64,000 bases of DNA, taken from Limimaricola sp964022235. Lineage in GTDB: Bacteria; Pseudomonadota; Alphaproteobacteria; Rhodobacterales; Rhodobacteraceae. The position numbers were made by a program, and so were the translations under genes. Below are positions 23,384-32,253 of this stretch, one piece after another; within the stretch, counting starts at the first letter, position 1, and the number at the start of each line of letters is the position of its first letter. The notes below the pieces were generated by a model. It was not told where the DNA came from and did no database searches. It worked only from the letters and a program-made list of their open reading frames with translations. Where the stretch lies: positions 186,001 through 250,000 of the forward strand of contig NZ_CAXHZL010000004.1 of assembly GCF_964022235.1 (NCBI RefSeq), written 5' to 3'.

Positions 23384-24691
23384 ATGAGCATTTCCTACGC
23401 CATGCAGACCGGCGTCAGCGGTCTTCGGGCCAATTCGACCGCTGTCGGCCGGATTTCGGAGAACATCGCCAACGCCAATACCGACGGCTATCGGCGCAGC
23501 TTCGTGCAGATGGTGACGACGAGCACGCTGAGCAATTCTGCCGGCGTCTCGCCCTCGGGCGTACGGGCGGCGCAGGGGGCGGATGTCTCGACCGAAGGGG
23601 CGGTGCGCGCCACCAACAGCTCGACCGACCTCGCGATCGGCGGTGCCGGCTTCTTCGTGGTGAGCAAGCAGCCCAATGAGACCAACGAGGCCAACTTCTT
23701 CCTGACCCGGGCGGGCTCGTTCCTGCCGGACGAAAACGGCGATCTGCGGAACGCGGCGGGCTATTACCTCTCGGGCTTTCCCTATGATCAGACCGCGTCG
23801 CTGGGCAACATCGACCGCAACCAGTTCGGCGATCTGAAGACCGTCAATCTGGGCAGCCTGTCGCAGACCGGATCGCCCACCGGCAACATGACCGTGAGCG
23901 GCAACATCCCCGCCCAGCAGACCGGGCTGGCCACACCGGGCGAGCCCTTCATGAGTTCGGCTGAGTATTATTCGCCTTTGGGCGAGGCCGAGCGGATGCA
24001 GCTGTCCTGGCAGCCCACCGACGTCTCCAGCCGCTGGGTGCTATCGATGTCCGGATCGGACGGGGCGCAGTACGGCGATGTGACGGTTGATTTCCACGAC
24101 AGCGGCCCGCTCGCCGGGGCGCCGCGCGCCTATTCCGCCGCCACCTCGACCGCGACCGCGCCCGCGGGCTTTGCGTTCAACGCAGCCACCGGCACCGCGA
24201 CGCTGACGATCGACAACGGCACCGTGCCGCAGACCATCGAGGTCTCGATCGGCGCGCCCGACACCCACACCGGCATGACCCAGTTCGCGGGCGACTACTC
24301 GGCGCTCAAGATCGGTGCCGACGGGGCCGAGAGCGGCGTGCTGGTGCGCACCGAGATCGACGAGCGCGGCGACGTCTACGGCGTGTTCAACAACGGCAGC
24401 CGCAAGCCGCTCTACAACATCCCGCTGGCCGAAGTGGCCAACCCCGACGGCCTGTTGGCCGCCGATGGCAACGCCTACGCGCTGTCGCGCCAATCGGGCA
24501 AGTTCAGCCTGAACCAGGCCGGGCAGGGCTCGGCGGGAACGTTGACGGCGGGGGCGCTGGAAAGCTCCAACGTCGAGGTGGCGCAGGAGCTGACCGATCT
24601 GATCAGGACCCAGCGGGCCTATTCCTCGAACGCCAAGATCGTCACCACGGTCGACGAGATGCTCCAGGAAACGACGAACCTGAAGCGCTAA
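23384..24691 (+). CDS. flgE: Flagellar hook protein FlgE
   Basis: Main hook subunit, 435 residues. It has the axial-protein N-terminus MQTGVSGLRANSTAVGRISE with NIANANTDGYRR, and a C-terminal LESSNVEVAQELTDLIRTQR, then AYSSNAKIVTTVDEMLQETT. The middle contains the FlgE D1/D2 domains. The ATG at 23384 has AAGGA upstream. flgK and flgL follow with short gaps, the usual hook/junction order. Confidence 0.95.
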   Translation: MSISYAMQTGVSGLRANSTAVGRISENIANANTDGYRRSFVQMVTTSTLSNSAGVSPSGVRAAQGADVSTEGAVRATNSSTDLAIGGAGFFVVSKQPNETNEANFFLTRAGSFLPDENGDLRNAAGYYLSGFPYDQTASLGNIDRNQFGDLKTVNLGSLSQTGSPTGNMTVSGNIPAQQTGLATPGEPFMSSAEYYSPLGEAERMQLSWQPTDVSSRWVLSMSGSDGAQYGDVTVDFHDSGPLAGAPRAYSAATSTATAPAGFAFNAATGTATLTIDNGTVPQTIEVSIGAPDTHTGMTQFAGDYSALKIGADGAESGVLVRTEIDERGDVYGVFNNGSRKPLYNIPLAEVANPDGLLAADGNAYALSRQSGKFSLNQAGQGSAGTLTAGALESSNVEVAQELTDLIRTQRAYSSNAKIVTTVDEMLQETTNLKR

Positions 24692-24743
24692 GCCTGGCAG
24701 GCGGCAGCAGAATGCGCCGCGCCTCTCTCTGAAGGAGTGCAGA

Positions 24744-26159
24744 ATGAGCATTACCGCCGCCTTCTCCGCCAGCCGCAGTGGCCTCGCCGCCGCGGAGCGC
24801 TGGTCGGAAACGACGTCGAGCAACATCGCGAACGCGTCAAACCCGGGCTATTCCCGGCGCAGCGCACCGATGACGACCTTGCCCGGCGGCGGCGTCGCGG
24901 TCACGGGCTATGCCCGTGCCGTCGACGACCGCCTCGAACAGGCGCACCGGCTGGAAATTTCGCGCGTGGCTGGCCGCGAAGTCGTCGCCTCCGCGCTTGA
25001 AAGCCATGCCGCCCTTTTGGGCGACATCGATTCCTCCACCGGTCTGCATGGCCGCCTCGGGACGCTGCAAAGCTCGCTCGACGCCGTGGCCTCGGACCCG
25101 GCCCAGCCCGCGCTGCAGGAGAACGCCGTGCGCGCCGCGATCGCCATGGCATCGACCCTGCGCGATGCCGCCGACAGCCTGGCACGGGTCGAGACCAACG
25201 CCCGCGCCGGCGTGCGCGACGACGTGAGCCAGATCAACAGCCAGTTGGTCGAGATCGTCGAGATCAACCGTAAGATCAGCGGCGAATACGGCCCGACCGA
25301 GCGCCGTGCATCGCTCGAAGACAGCCTCTCGGCCAAGCTCGACGCGTTGAGCGAAGTGCTTGACGTCCGCACCAGCTTCGACGCCTCGGGCCGGATCTCG
25401 ATCTTCACCACGGGCGGCGCGCCGCTGGTCGAGAACAACACCGCCCACAAGCTGGAGTTCGACGGACAGACCGATCGCCTGATGGTCAGCGGCGTCGACG
25501 TGACCCCCGGCGTGACCGGATCGCGAGGCTCACAGGAAGGGCGCTTGGCCGGACGGCTGAGCATGCTCACGGGCGACGTGCCGCGCATGCAGCTGCAGCT
25601 CGACGAGATGGCGCGCGCCCTCGTGCAGGGGTTCGAAGGGGCGGACGACACGATCGCTCCCGGTCAGGCCGGTCTGTTCACCGATCAGGGCGGCGCCTAC
25701 TCGGCCGCCAATTTCGAAGGGCTGGCCACGCGGATCAGCGTCAACGACGCCGTGCGTTCGGACGCGGGCGGCGGGGCCTGGCGGCTGCGCGACGGCATCG
25801 GGGCCACGGCCCAAGGGGCGGCCTCGGATGGTCGCCGCGTGAACGGCTATGTCACGATGCTGGCGGATCGCACGAGCTTCGATGCGGCAGCCGGGCTGGG
25901 GCAGGAACGCAGCATCGCAGAATTCGCGGCCGGGCTGATCGCCGATCACCAGCAGATGCGCAACACGGCCCGCGACGATGTCGATTCGCTCTCGGCGGGA
26001 CGCGACGCCGTCGAGGCGGCGTGGGCGTCGGTGCAGGGCGTCAACATCGACGAGGAGTTGCAGCAGCTCATGCTGATCGAGCAGAGCTATGCCGCCAACG
26101 CCACCGTCATGAAGACGCTGAACGAGATGATGGACACGCTGCTCGCGGCAGTCAGGTAA
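24744..26159 (+). CDS. flgK: Flagellar hook-filament junction protein FlgK
   Basis: Junction protein of 471 residues at the hook tip. The N-terminus SITAAFSASRSGLAAAERWS with SNIANASNPGYSRR and the C-terminus VNIDEELQQLMLIEQSYAAN, then ATVMKTLNEMMDTLL, are diagnostic. GAAGGAG lies 7 bases before the ATG. It is shorter than enterobacterial FlgK because the central domain is reduced, which is common in alphaproteobacteria. Confidence 0.95.
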   Translation: MSITAAFSASRSGLAAAERWSETTSSNIANASNPGYSRRSAPMTTLPGGGVAVTGYARAVDDRLEQAHRLEISRVAGREVVASALESHAALLGDIDSSTGLHGRLGTLQSSLDAVASDPAQPALQENAVRAAIAMASTLRDAADSLARVETNARAGVRDDVSQINSQLVEIVEINRKISGEYGPTERRASLEDSLSAKLDALSEVLDVRTSFDASGRISIFTTGGAPLVENNTAHKLEFDGQTDRLMVSGVDVTPGVTGSRGSQEGRLAGRLSMLTGDVPRMQLQLDEMARALVQGFEGADDTIAPGQAGLFTDQGGAYSAANFEGLATRISVNDAVRSDAGGGAWRLRDGIGATAQGAASDGRRVNGYVTMLADRTSFDAAAGLGQERSIAEFAAGLIADHQQMRNTARDDVDSLSAGRDAVEAAWASVQGVNIDEELQQLMLIEQSYAANATVMKTLNEMMDTLLAAVR

Positions 26160-26171
26160 GGGAGAGCGACG

Positions 26172-27233
26172 ATGATTTCGATGACCCGCAGCCTTGGCAG
26201 CCTGCAAAGCACGGTGGCCAGAACCCGCCAGATCGGCGAGCTCGATCGCAAGCTCGGCGAAGCCGGAGCGGAGATGAGCACCAGCCGCAAGGCCGATGTG
26301 TACCGCGCGCTCGGCAACCGGTCGGCGGAGGCGCTGACCCTGCGCTCCGAGACCAAGCGGATGGAGGGCTTCGTTCTGTCGAACGAATTGCTCTCCTACC
26401 GCCTCGACACCGGCGCCCAGGCGCTTGGCGAGATCCGTTCGACGATCAGCGGCGTGCAGGATCTCGCCGCCCAGACCGGGGCCAACGGCCTGACGCGTGG
26501 CAAGGAGCTGCAGGCCGCCGCCCTTGCTGCGATCGACCAGCTTATCGGTCAGGCCAACCGCACCGTGCAGGGCAGCGCGCTCTTCGGGGGCCTCGACAGC
26601 GGCAAGCTGCCGCTGCAGCCGTGGGATCAGGCGAACCCGCGCAGCGGCCTCGCGCCGTCCGACGTGATCGCCGGGATCTATGGCGCGGGCCCGACCAACG
26701 CCGCCGATGCCGCCGCGATGGCGGACCGGCTGGTCGCGGTGTTTTCGACGGCCGGCGGCGCGGCCGAAGGCTTCGAGCAAACCTTCTACAACGGCAGCCC
26801 GGCCTCCGAGACGGGGCGTCTGTCGGCGCGGATCGACGTGGATGAGACGATCAATTACGGCGTGCAGGCCAACGACACGGGGATGCGCGAAACCCTGCGC
26901 GGTCTGGCGATGCTGGCGGCGGGCGACATCTCCGATATCGCCGATCCGGCCGCGCGCAAGCTCTGGTTCGACGAGGCCTTCAACGCACTGGGGGTCGGCG
27001 GCGAGGACATCCTGGCCGCCGAGAGCCGGATGGGCGCGCAGCATTCCCGCGTCAACGAATTGCGCGAATCGCAGGCGCTGCGGCTCGACCTCTACCGCAG
27101 CCAGACCGCCGCTCTCGAAGGCGCCGATCCCTACGAGGCCGCGACCCGGCTGAACCAGTTGGAGACGCAACTAGAGGCGACCTACGCGGTCACGGCCAAG
27201 CTCTCGAGGCTGTCGTTCCTGAACTACATGTGA
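26172..27233 (+). CDS. flgL: Flagellar hook-associated protein FlgL
   Basis: Second junction protein, 353 residues, between FlgK and the filament. It is flagellin-like with helical ends: N-terminal SMTRSLGSLQSTVARTRQIG and C-terminal TRLNQLETQLEATYAVTAKL, then SRLSFLNYM. It follows flgK by 12 bases. The C-terminus with SRLSFLNY is typical for FlgL of Rhodobacterales. Confidence 0.9.
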   Translation: MISMTRSLGSLQSTVARTRQIGELDRKLGEAGAEMSTSRKADVYRALGNRSAEALTLRSETKRMEGFVLSNELLSYRLDTGAQALGEIRSTISGVQDLAAQTGANGLTRGKELQAAALAAIDQLIGQANRTVQGSALFGGLDSGKLPLQPWDQANPRSGLAPSDVIAGIYGAGPTNAADAAAMADRLVAVFSTAGGAAEGFEQTFYNGSPASETGRLSARIDVDETINYGVQANDTGMRETLRGLAMLAAGDISDIADPAARKLWFDEAFNALGVGGEDILAAESRMGAQHSRVNELRESQALRLDLYRSQTAALEGADPYEAATRLNQLETQLEATYAVTAKLSRLSFLNYM

Positions 27234-27353
27234 CCCGGCGACCATGCATAGATTGCTTAATTGCAACCAATGCATGGATTGTTGGACCTGTTCTTGTGAA
27301 CAGGGCTCCGCTCTCGCTAGGGTGACGACGGCACCATCTGGCGGGAGCGGAAC
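27234..27353 (+). promoter_or_regulatory. Promoter region of flgI with AT-rich repeats
   Basis: A marked AT-rich island with ATGCATAGATTGC (27249-27261), TTAATTGCAACCAATG, and the motif CATGGATTG at 27273-27281. It separates flgL from flgI and suggests that flgI starts its own transcript. Confidence 0.45.
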
Positions 27354-28469
27354 ATGGCGACACGGGTTTGCAGGGCATGGCCCATCGTGTTTCTGGCGCT
27401 CGGACTGACGCAGGCACAGGCGCCGGCGGTCCGGGCCGAGGTGCGGATCAAGGACATCGCCCAGTTCGAGGGCGTGCGCGAGAACCAGCTCGTGGGCTAC
27501 GGCCTCGTGGTCGGCCTCGCCGGCACGGGCGACAGCCTGCGCAACTCTCCCTTCACGCAACGCTCGATCGAAGGCATGCTGGAGCGTCTCGGCGTCGGCA
27601 ACCTGACCGACGAGCAGATGCGCACCCAGAACACCGCCGCCGTCATGGTCACCGCCATGCTGCCGCCCTTCGCGCGGCGTGGCTCGACCATCGACGTCGT
27701 GGTCTCCTCGCTGGGCGACGCCTCCTCCTTGCGGGGTGGTACGCTGATCGTGACGCCGCTCACCGGCGCGGATGGCGAGGTCTATGCCGTGAGCCAAGGG
27801 CCGATCGCGGTCGCGGGCTACGCCGCCCAAGGGGCCAACGCCAGCATCGTCGAAGGCGTGCCCACGGTGGCGCGGATCGAGAACGGCGCCACGGTCGAGA
27901 ATGAGATCGACTTCAAGATCAACGACATGAACAGCATCCGCATCGCGCTGCGCACGCCGGATTTCACCACGGCCGAGCGCATCGAGCAGGTGATCAACAA
28001 CCGTCTCGGTGGCGGCGCCACGGCGCTTGATTCGGGCACCATCGAGGTGCGCCCGACCGACAAGACCGACATTCCGGGCCTGCTGGCCGAGATCGAGGGG
28101 CTGCGGGTGCAGCCCGACGCCATCGCCAAGGTGGTGATCGACGCCCGTTCGGGCACCATCGTGATCGGCGCCGACGTGCGCATCGCCGAGGTCGCAGTGA
28201 GCCAGGGCGGTCTCACTGTCATCGTCAAGGAAGAGATCGAGGTGAGCCAGCCCGAGCCGATCTCGATCGGCAACACAGTGGTGGTGCCGCAGACCGAGGT
28301 GACCGTGCAGGAGCAAGAGGCGCAGTTCTCGATCCTCGAGGGCGACGTCAGCCTGCAACGCCTCGTCGACGGGCTCAACGCCATCGGCGTCTCGGCCAGC
28401 CAAACCATTTCGATCCTGCAGGCCATCAAGGCCGCAGGCGCGCTTCACGCCGATCTGGAGATCATCTGA
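27354..28469 (+). CDS. flgI: Flagellar P-ring protein FlgI
   Basis: Periplasmic P-ring subunit of 371 residues. A signal peptide ends near VRAEVRIKDIAQFEGVREN. The strongly conserved NQLVGYGLVVGLAGTGDSLR then SPFTQRSIEGMLERLGV follow, with TVVVPQTEVTVQEQEAQF near the C-terminus. The stop overlaps the start of the flgJ-like gene (TGATG). Confidence 0.97.
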   Translation: MATRVCRAWPIVFLALGLTQAQAPAVRAEVRIKDIAQFEGVRENQLVGYGLVVGLAGTGDSLRNSPFTQRSIEGMLERLGVGNLTDEQMRTQNTAAVMVTAMLPPFARRGSTIDVVVSSLGDASSLRGGTLIVTPLTGADGEVYAVSQGPIAVAGYAAQGANASIVEGVPTVARIENGATVENEIDFKINDMNSIRIALRTPDFTTAERIEQVINNRLGGGATALDSGTIEVRPTDKTDIPGLLAEIEGLRVQPDAIAKVVIDARSGTIVIGADVRIAEVAVSQGGLTVIVKEEIEVSQPEPISIGNTVVVPQTEVTVQEQEAQFSILEGDVSLQRLVDGLNAIGVSASQTISILQAIKAAGALHADLEII

Positions 28470-28786
28470 TGGAGATCACACCCGGCCCGCTCTCGATCAA
28501 GCAGCTCGCCCGAACGCGTGCGCCCGATCCCGAGACCATGGCCACCGCCAAGAAGTTCGAAGAGATGTTCCTCGCCCAGACCGTCGACGAGATGCTCAAG
28601 AACGTCGACACCGGCAGCTTTGGTGGCGGCCATGCCGAAGAAACATGGCGCAGCTTTCTCGCGCGCGCTTTCGCCGAGCAGATCTCGGATCAGGGCAGCA
28701 CCGGCATCGCCGAAAGCGTGGCCCGCGCCATCGGGGCCTACGGCGACGCGGGGCCTGAAGACACCGGACGGGGAGACGCGACATGA
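28469..28786 (+). CDS. flgJ: Rod-binding protein, FlgJ N-terminal domain only
   Basis: A 105-residue rod-capping protein with the FlgJ N-terminal (Rod-binding) domain: AKKFEEMFLAQTVDEMLKNV, then GGGHAEETWRSFLARAFAEQ and ISDQGSTGIAESVARAI. The muramidase half of enterobacterial FlgJ is missing. In this cluster the hydrolase is encoded separately as the SltF-like gene at 44964. It is coupled to flgI upstream and to the flgN-like gene downstream by overlaps. Confidence 0.9.
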   Translation: MEITPGPLSIKQLARTRAPDPETMATAKKFEEMFLAQTVDEMLKNVDTGSFGGGHAEETWRSFLARAFAEQISDQGSTGIAESVARAIGAYGDAGPEDTGRGDAT

Positions 28787-29193
28787 GCGGATTGCATATC
28801 GACGAGGTGAAGGCGGACATCGCGGCGCTGAGTGAACTCCTTGAGGCCGAAATCGCCGAGATTCGCGCGGGCCAGCTCTCGGGTGTCACGGATCGGCTCG
28901 ACGCGAAGACCGCGCTCGCGGGGCGGCTCGATGGGGCAGGGCCGGTGATTGAGGCGGCGCTCGACGCGGATGACGAGGCATCCAATGCCTTGCGCGACGA
29001 TCTCGCAGCACTTGGTGCCCTGATCGCGCGCGATGCGGCGATGCTCGGGCGGATGCGCGAGACCACGGCAGGCGTCGCGCGCGATCTGGAGCGACTGCGC
29101 GCCCGCCATGGGCTGGGCGGGCTATATGGCGCGGATGGGCACCGTAGCGCCAAGGACACACTGTCCCGCGCCCCCATGGATAAGTCGGTATAG
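28783..29193 (+). CDS. FlgN-like flagellar export chaperone
   Basis: A 136-residue helical protein with an acidic N-terminal helix (VKADIAALSELLEAEIAEIR) and a C-terminal coiled-coil, matching the size and style of FlgN chaperones for FlgK/FlgL. FlgN is poorly conserved, so this rests mainly on position after flgJ and helical make-up. The last codons contain a copy of the CATGGATAA motif (29175-29183) that belongs to the flagellin leader. Confidence 0.65.
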   Translation: MSGLHIDEVKADIAALSELLEAEIAEIRAGQLSGVTDRLDAKTALAGRLDGAGPVIEAALDADDEASNALRDDLAALGALIARDAAMLGRMRETTAGVARDLERLRARHGLGGLYGADGHRSAKDTLSRAPMDKSV

Positions 29194-29300
29194 CGCCACA
29201 AACGCGCCCCAATTCTTCTATTCAACCACAGTCATACCGCGGCGGTCATGCCGACTTCGTCAGAAAGACGATCGAACAGTTAGAACACTGGAGATCACCA
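29175..29300 (+). promoter_or_regulatory. Conserved 126-nt leader of flagellin gene 1
   Basis: It starts with CATGGATAAGTCGG. An AGCGCCACAAACGCGCC block (29192-29208) and a conserved 46-base block from 29235 follow, with a small stem-loop (TCGTC at 29257-29261, GACGA at 29267-29271). The same elements at identical distances from the ATG lie upstream of flagellin 2. The 3' part is probably 5' UTR and a candidate FlbT target. Confidence 0.6.
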
Positions 29301-30254
29301 ATGTCTTCGATCATCACCAACAACTCTGCGATGTCCGCGCTCTCGACCCTGCGGAACATCAACACCAACCTGAACAGCACCCAGGACCGCATCTCGACCG
29401 GTCTCAAGGTGTCGTCGGGTAAAGATAACGCCGCCTACTTCGCCATCTCCGAGACGATGAAGGGCGACAGCGGCATGACCAAGGCGGTCAACGAAAGCCT
29501 GACCCTGACCAAGAACTCGGTCGCGACCGCGCGTCTCGGCGCCGAGCAGTTCTCGGATCTGGCGACAGAATTCCGCGACAAGGTTGCCTTCGCTCAGGAA
29601 AACAAGGGCGGTCTCGAAGAGATCGAAGCCGACCTGAAGCGTCTTGTGGCCGACATGGGCGCGATCATGTCGCAGTCGACCTTCAACGGTGATGACCTCG
29701 TCAACGCCGGTGGCAAGCGGGCCGACGGGACCGCCGCGGCCGCGGCCACCATCAGCGCCACGACGGGTGCGATCACGGCGGCTGCCGGTGTCACCGGAAG
29801 CGCCGCGGCTGCAGATCGCTCCGTGGTCAGTGGCGTAAGCCGCGACTCGGCCGGTGCCTTGAAAACGACCACCATCACCGTCTCGCCGGTCGATCTGTAC
29901 GGGCAACTCGAGAAGTTCACTCTCATCGCCGGCAGCTTTGCGACAAACGCCGGGGATGCGACCAACGGCGAGGCCTTCCTCTCCGGCGTCCTGGGCGAGG
30001 CGGACAAGGCCACCAAGGCTTCGGTCGACGCGGCAACCTCGCTGGGTCAGTCCGAGAAGTCGATCGAGCGCCAGCAGGAGTTCCTGACCAAGCTCTCTGA
30101 CAACCTCGACTCGGGCGTCGGCGCGATGGTCGACGCTAACATGGAAGAGGAAGCGGCGCGTCTGCAGTCCCTGCAGGTCCAGCAGCAGCTGGCATCGCAG
30201 TCGCTCTCGATCGCCAACCAGGCACCGCAGAACATCCTGAGCCTGTTCCGCTAA
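29301..30254 (+). CDS. Flagellin 1
   Basis: Filament subunit of 317 residues. It has the conserved D0/D1 N-terminus SSIITNNSAMSALSTLRNIN (residues 2-21) with DRISTGLKVSSGKDNAAYF, and the C-terminus QQQLASQSLSIANQAPQNIL, SLFR. The central Ala/Thr-rich segment (about 137-225) is the variable exposed domain. The ends are nearly identical to flagellin 2 (30743-31690) at protein and DNA level; only the centre differs. It ends in a strong hairpin. FlaF and FlbT, encoded downstream, are expected to control its secretion and synthesis. Confidence 0.97.
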   Translation: MSSIITNNSAMSALSTLRNINTNLNSTQDRISTGLKVSSGKDNAAYFAISETMKGDSGMTKAVNESLTLTKNSVATARLGAEQFSDLATEFRDKVAFAQENKGGLEEIEADLKRLVADMGAIMSQSTFNGDDLVNAGGKRADGTAAAAATISATTGAITAAAGVTGSAAAADRSVVSGVSRDSAGALKTTTITVSPVDLYGQLEKFTLIAGSFATNAGDATNGEAFLSGVLGEADKATKASVDAATSLGQSEKSIERQQEFLTKLSDNLDSGVGAMVDANMEEEAARLQSLQVQQQLASQSLSIANQAPQNILSLFR

Positions 30255-30277
30255 GACCGGCTTCACGGACGTTATCG

Positions 30278-30301
30278 CGGCCCGCCCTTCGGGGCGGGCC
30301 G
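30278..30301 (+). terminator. Terminator hairpin after flagellin 1
   Basis: A perfect 10-bp GC stem (30278-30287 with 30292-30301) with a stable TTCG tetraloop, 24 bases past the stop. No T-run follows. The stem could also stabilise the mRNA 3' end of this very highly expressed gene. Confidence 0.75.
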
Positions 30302-30616
30302 TATCGATTCCAAGCCGGGCCCAAGCCGCTTTCCCCGCACGACGCAGGACAAGGGCGGCGCCGCCACGCGAACCTTGGAGGATAGTTGCCTGCTTCGCCA
30401 CCGCACGACGATCCGCTCTCTCGGCACGGCGAGAGTGGTTCCGGTGGTGATCAGGGCGACGATTCAAGGCCGCGGTCGCGCGCAAGCTCAAGGTCGTTGC
30501 GCAAGCCAACCAGGGCTTCGGCGCGCGGTGCGAAACAGTCGTACCACCACTGATCCGGGCAAAGCGCATGGTCTCCGAAAACACCGTAACCTCCGGGACA
30601 CGCTTTCGAATATCCT
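30302..30616. other. Unexplained 315-base spacer between the flagellin genes
   Basis: No supported gene. A plus-strand frame from about 30465 reads KAAVARKLKVVAQANQGFGA then RCETVVPPLIRAKRMVSENT without a start or recognisable family. It could be a remnant left by the duplication or by an inserted element, but no inverted-repeat ends are visible. Confidence 0.4.
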
Positions 30617-30742
30617 CAAGGATTAGTCGGAGCAGCGCCACAAACGCGCCCCAATTCATGGTTCTAACCATGCATATACCGCGGCGGTCATGCCGACTTC
30701 GTCAGAAAGACGATCGAACAGTAAGAACGCTGGAGAGCTAAA
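30617..30742 (+). promoter_or_regulatory. Conserved 126-nt leader of flagellin gene 2
   Basis: It opens with CAAGGATTAGTCGG and repeats the AGCGCCACAAACGCGCC block (30634-30650). It also repeats the 46-base block with the TCGTC/GACGA stem-loop (30699-30713), at exactly the same distances from the ATG as in the flagellin 1 leader. The short variable part just after the first block differs between copies. Confidence 0.6.
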
Positions 30743-31690
30743 ATGTCTTCGATCATCACCAACAACTCCGCAATGTCCGCCCTCTCGACCCTGCGGAACA
30801 TCAACAATAACCTGAACACCACTCAGGACCGCATCTCGACCGGCCTCAAGGTGTCCTCGGGCAAAGACAACGCCGCCTACTTCGCGATCTCCGAGACGAT
30901 GAAGGGCGACAGCGGCATGACCAAGGCGGTCAACGAAAGCCTGACCCTGACCAAGAACTCGGTCGCAACCGCGCGTCTCGGCGCCGAGCAGTTCTCGGAT
31001 CTGGCAACGGAATTCCGCGACAAGGTCGCCTTCGCCCAGGAGAACAAGGGCGGTCTCGACGAGATCGAAGCCGACCTGACTCGTCTGGTGGCCGACATGG
31101 GCGCGATCCTCTCCCAGTCGACCTTCAACGGCGATGACTTGGTAAACGCTGGCGGCAAACAGACGGACGGCACCACTGACGCGTCGGGCGACAGCTCTTT
31201 CACTGCCGCAGGTGTCTATGCTGCTGAAGGTACCGCGAGCGGTGCGGCGGCTGAGCGGACGGTCATCACCGGCGTTAGCCGTGACAGCGCTGGTAACCTC
31301 ACCACGACGTCCATCAAGGTTGCGCCGGTGGATCTGAACGCTCAGAAAGAGATGTTCCGTGCGATCGCCGATGGCTTCTCTGGGAAGGCAGGCTCGGCGA
31401 CTGGTGAGGCCTACCTCTCGGCGGTTCTGACCAAGGCCGACGAAGCGACCAAGGCCACGGTCGACGCGGCCACCTCTCTGGGTCAATCCGAGAAGTCGAT
31501 CGAGCGCCAGCAGGAGTTCCTGACCAAGCTCTCCGACAACCTCGACTCGGGCGTCGGCGCGATGGTCGATGCGAACATGGAAGAGGAAGCGGCGCGTCTG
31601 CAGGCACTGCAGGTCCAGCAGCAGCTGGCGTCGCAGTCGCTCTCGATCGCCAACCAGGCACCGCAGAACATCCTGAGCCTGTTCCGCTAA
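30743..31690 (+). CDS. Flagellin 2
   Basis: Filament subunit of 315 residues and tandem paralogue of flagellin 1. Residues 1-138 and the last 85 or so are almost the same as in flagellin 1 (for example IERQQEFLTKLSDNLDSGVG), whereas the middle (about 139-225, with AGVYAAEGTASGAAAERTVI) has diverged. The leader and 3' hairpin are duplicated too. Two flagellins allow variation of the exposed surface or of filament segments. Confidence 0.97.
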   Translation: MSSIITNNSAMSALSTLRNINNNLNTTQDRISTGLKVSSGKDNAAYFAISETMKGDSGMTKAVNESLTLTKNSVATARLGAEQFSDLATEFRDKVAFAQENKGGLDEIEADLTRLVADMGAILSQSTFNGDDLVNAGGKQTDGTTDASGDSSFTAAGVYAAEGTASGAAAERTVITGVSRDSAGNLTTTSIKVAPVDLNAQKEMFRAIADGFSGKAGSATGEAYLSAVLTKADEATKATVDAATSLGQSEKSIERQQEFLTKLSDNLDSGVGAMVDANMEEEAARLQALQVQQQLASQSLSIANQAPQNILSLFR

Positions 31691-31698
31691 GACCTGAC

Positions 31699-31724
31699 GC
31701 GGCCCGCCTTTCGGGGCGGGCCGC
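31699..31724 (+). terminator. Terminator hairpin after flagellin 2
   Basis: A perfect 10-bp stem GCGGCCCGCC / GGCGGGCCGC with a six-base loop, eight bases past the stop. It is the counterpart of the hairpin after flagellin 1 and, like it, lacks a T-run. Confidence 0.75.
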
Positions 31725-31844
31725 AACCGGACCCCTCCAGCAGATTTCGACCGGCTGACGCGCCTGTGCGATCCTCGGGTTGCCGCAGCGCCGGCCTTCA
31801 CCGCCCCCGCCAGAAGCGCGGGGCCCTGAGCGAGAGCAGAACGC

Positions 31845-32252
31845 ATGAGCATCGCCGCCTACAAGACCACCATCCGCGAAAGCGAAACCCCCCGCCAGAT
31901 CGAGCGCCGCGTGCTGAGCCGCGTCACCGGACAGCTGGCCGCCCGCGCCGAAGCCTATGACCGCGCCGAGAGCATGCGCGACCGTGGCACGCTTCTGGCC
32001 GAAGGGCTGCGCGACGATCTCGCGACCAATCAGAAATTCTGGAACGAGCTGAAGTTCGATCTGTCGCAGCCCAAGAACGCGCTGCCGACCGATCTGCGCG
32101 CCGGGCTCATCTCTCTCGCCATGTGGGTCGATCGACAGACCAGCAGCGTGATGGGCGGCAGCGCCGGTGTCGGCGCGCTCGTCGACATCAACCGCTCGAT
32201 CGTCGCCGGCCTCGCAGGCCAAGGGTCGGTCGCGACCGCCGAGGTGGCGTGA
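31845..32252 (+). CDS. flaF: Flagellar biosynthesis regulator FlaF
   Basis: A 135-residue cytoplasmic protein needed for flagellin translation and secretion in alphaproteobacteria. It shows the family pattern AAYKTTIRESETPRQIERRV, then NQKFWNELKFDLSQPKNALP and LRAGLISLAMWVDRQT. It precedes flbT by one base, the conserved flaF-flbT order next to flagellin genes. Confidence 0.95.
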   Translation: MSIAAYKTTIRESETPRQIERRVLSRVTGQLAARAEAYDRAESMRDRGTLLAEGLRDDLATNQKFWNELKFDLSQPKNALPTDLRAGLISLAMWVDRQTSSVMGGSAGVGALVDINRSIVAGLAGQGSVATAEVA

Positions 32253-32253
32253 C

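Noticed and set aside
30465..30626. Transposase remnant between the flagellins
   Set aside because: No start codon, no family motif, no terminal inverted repeats or target duplication are visible; kept only as an unexplained spacer.
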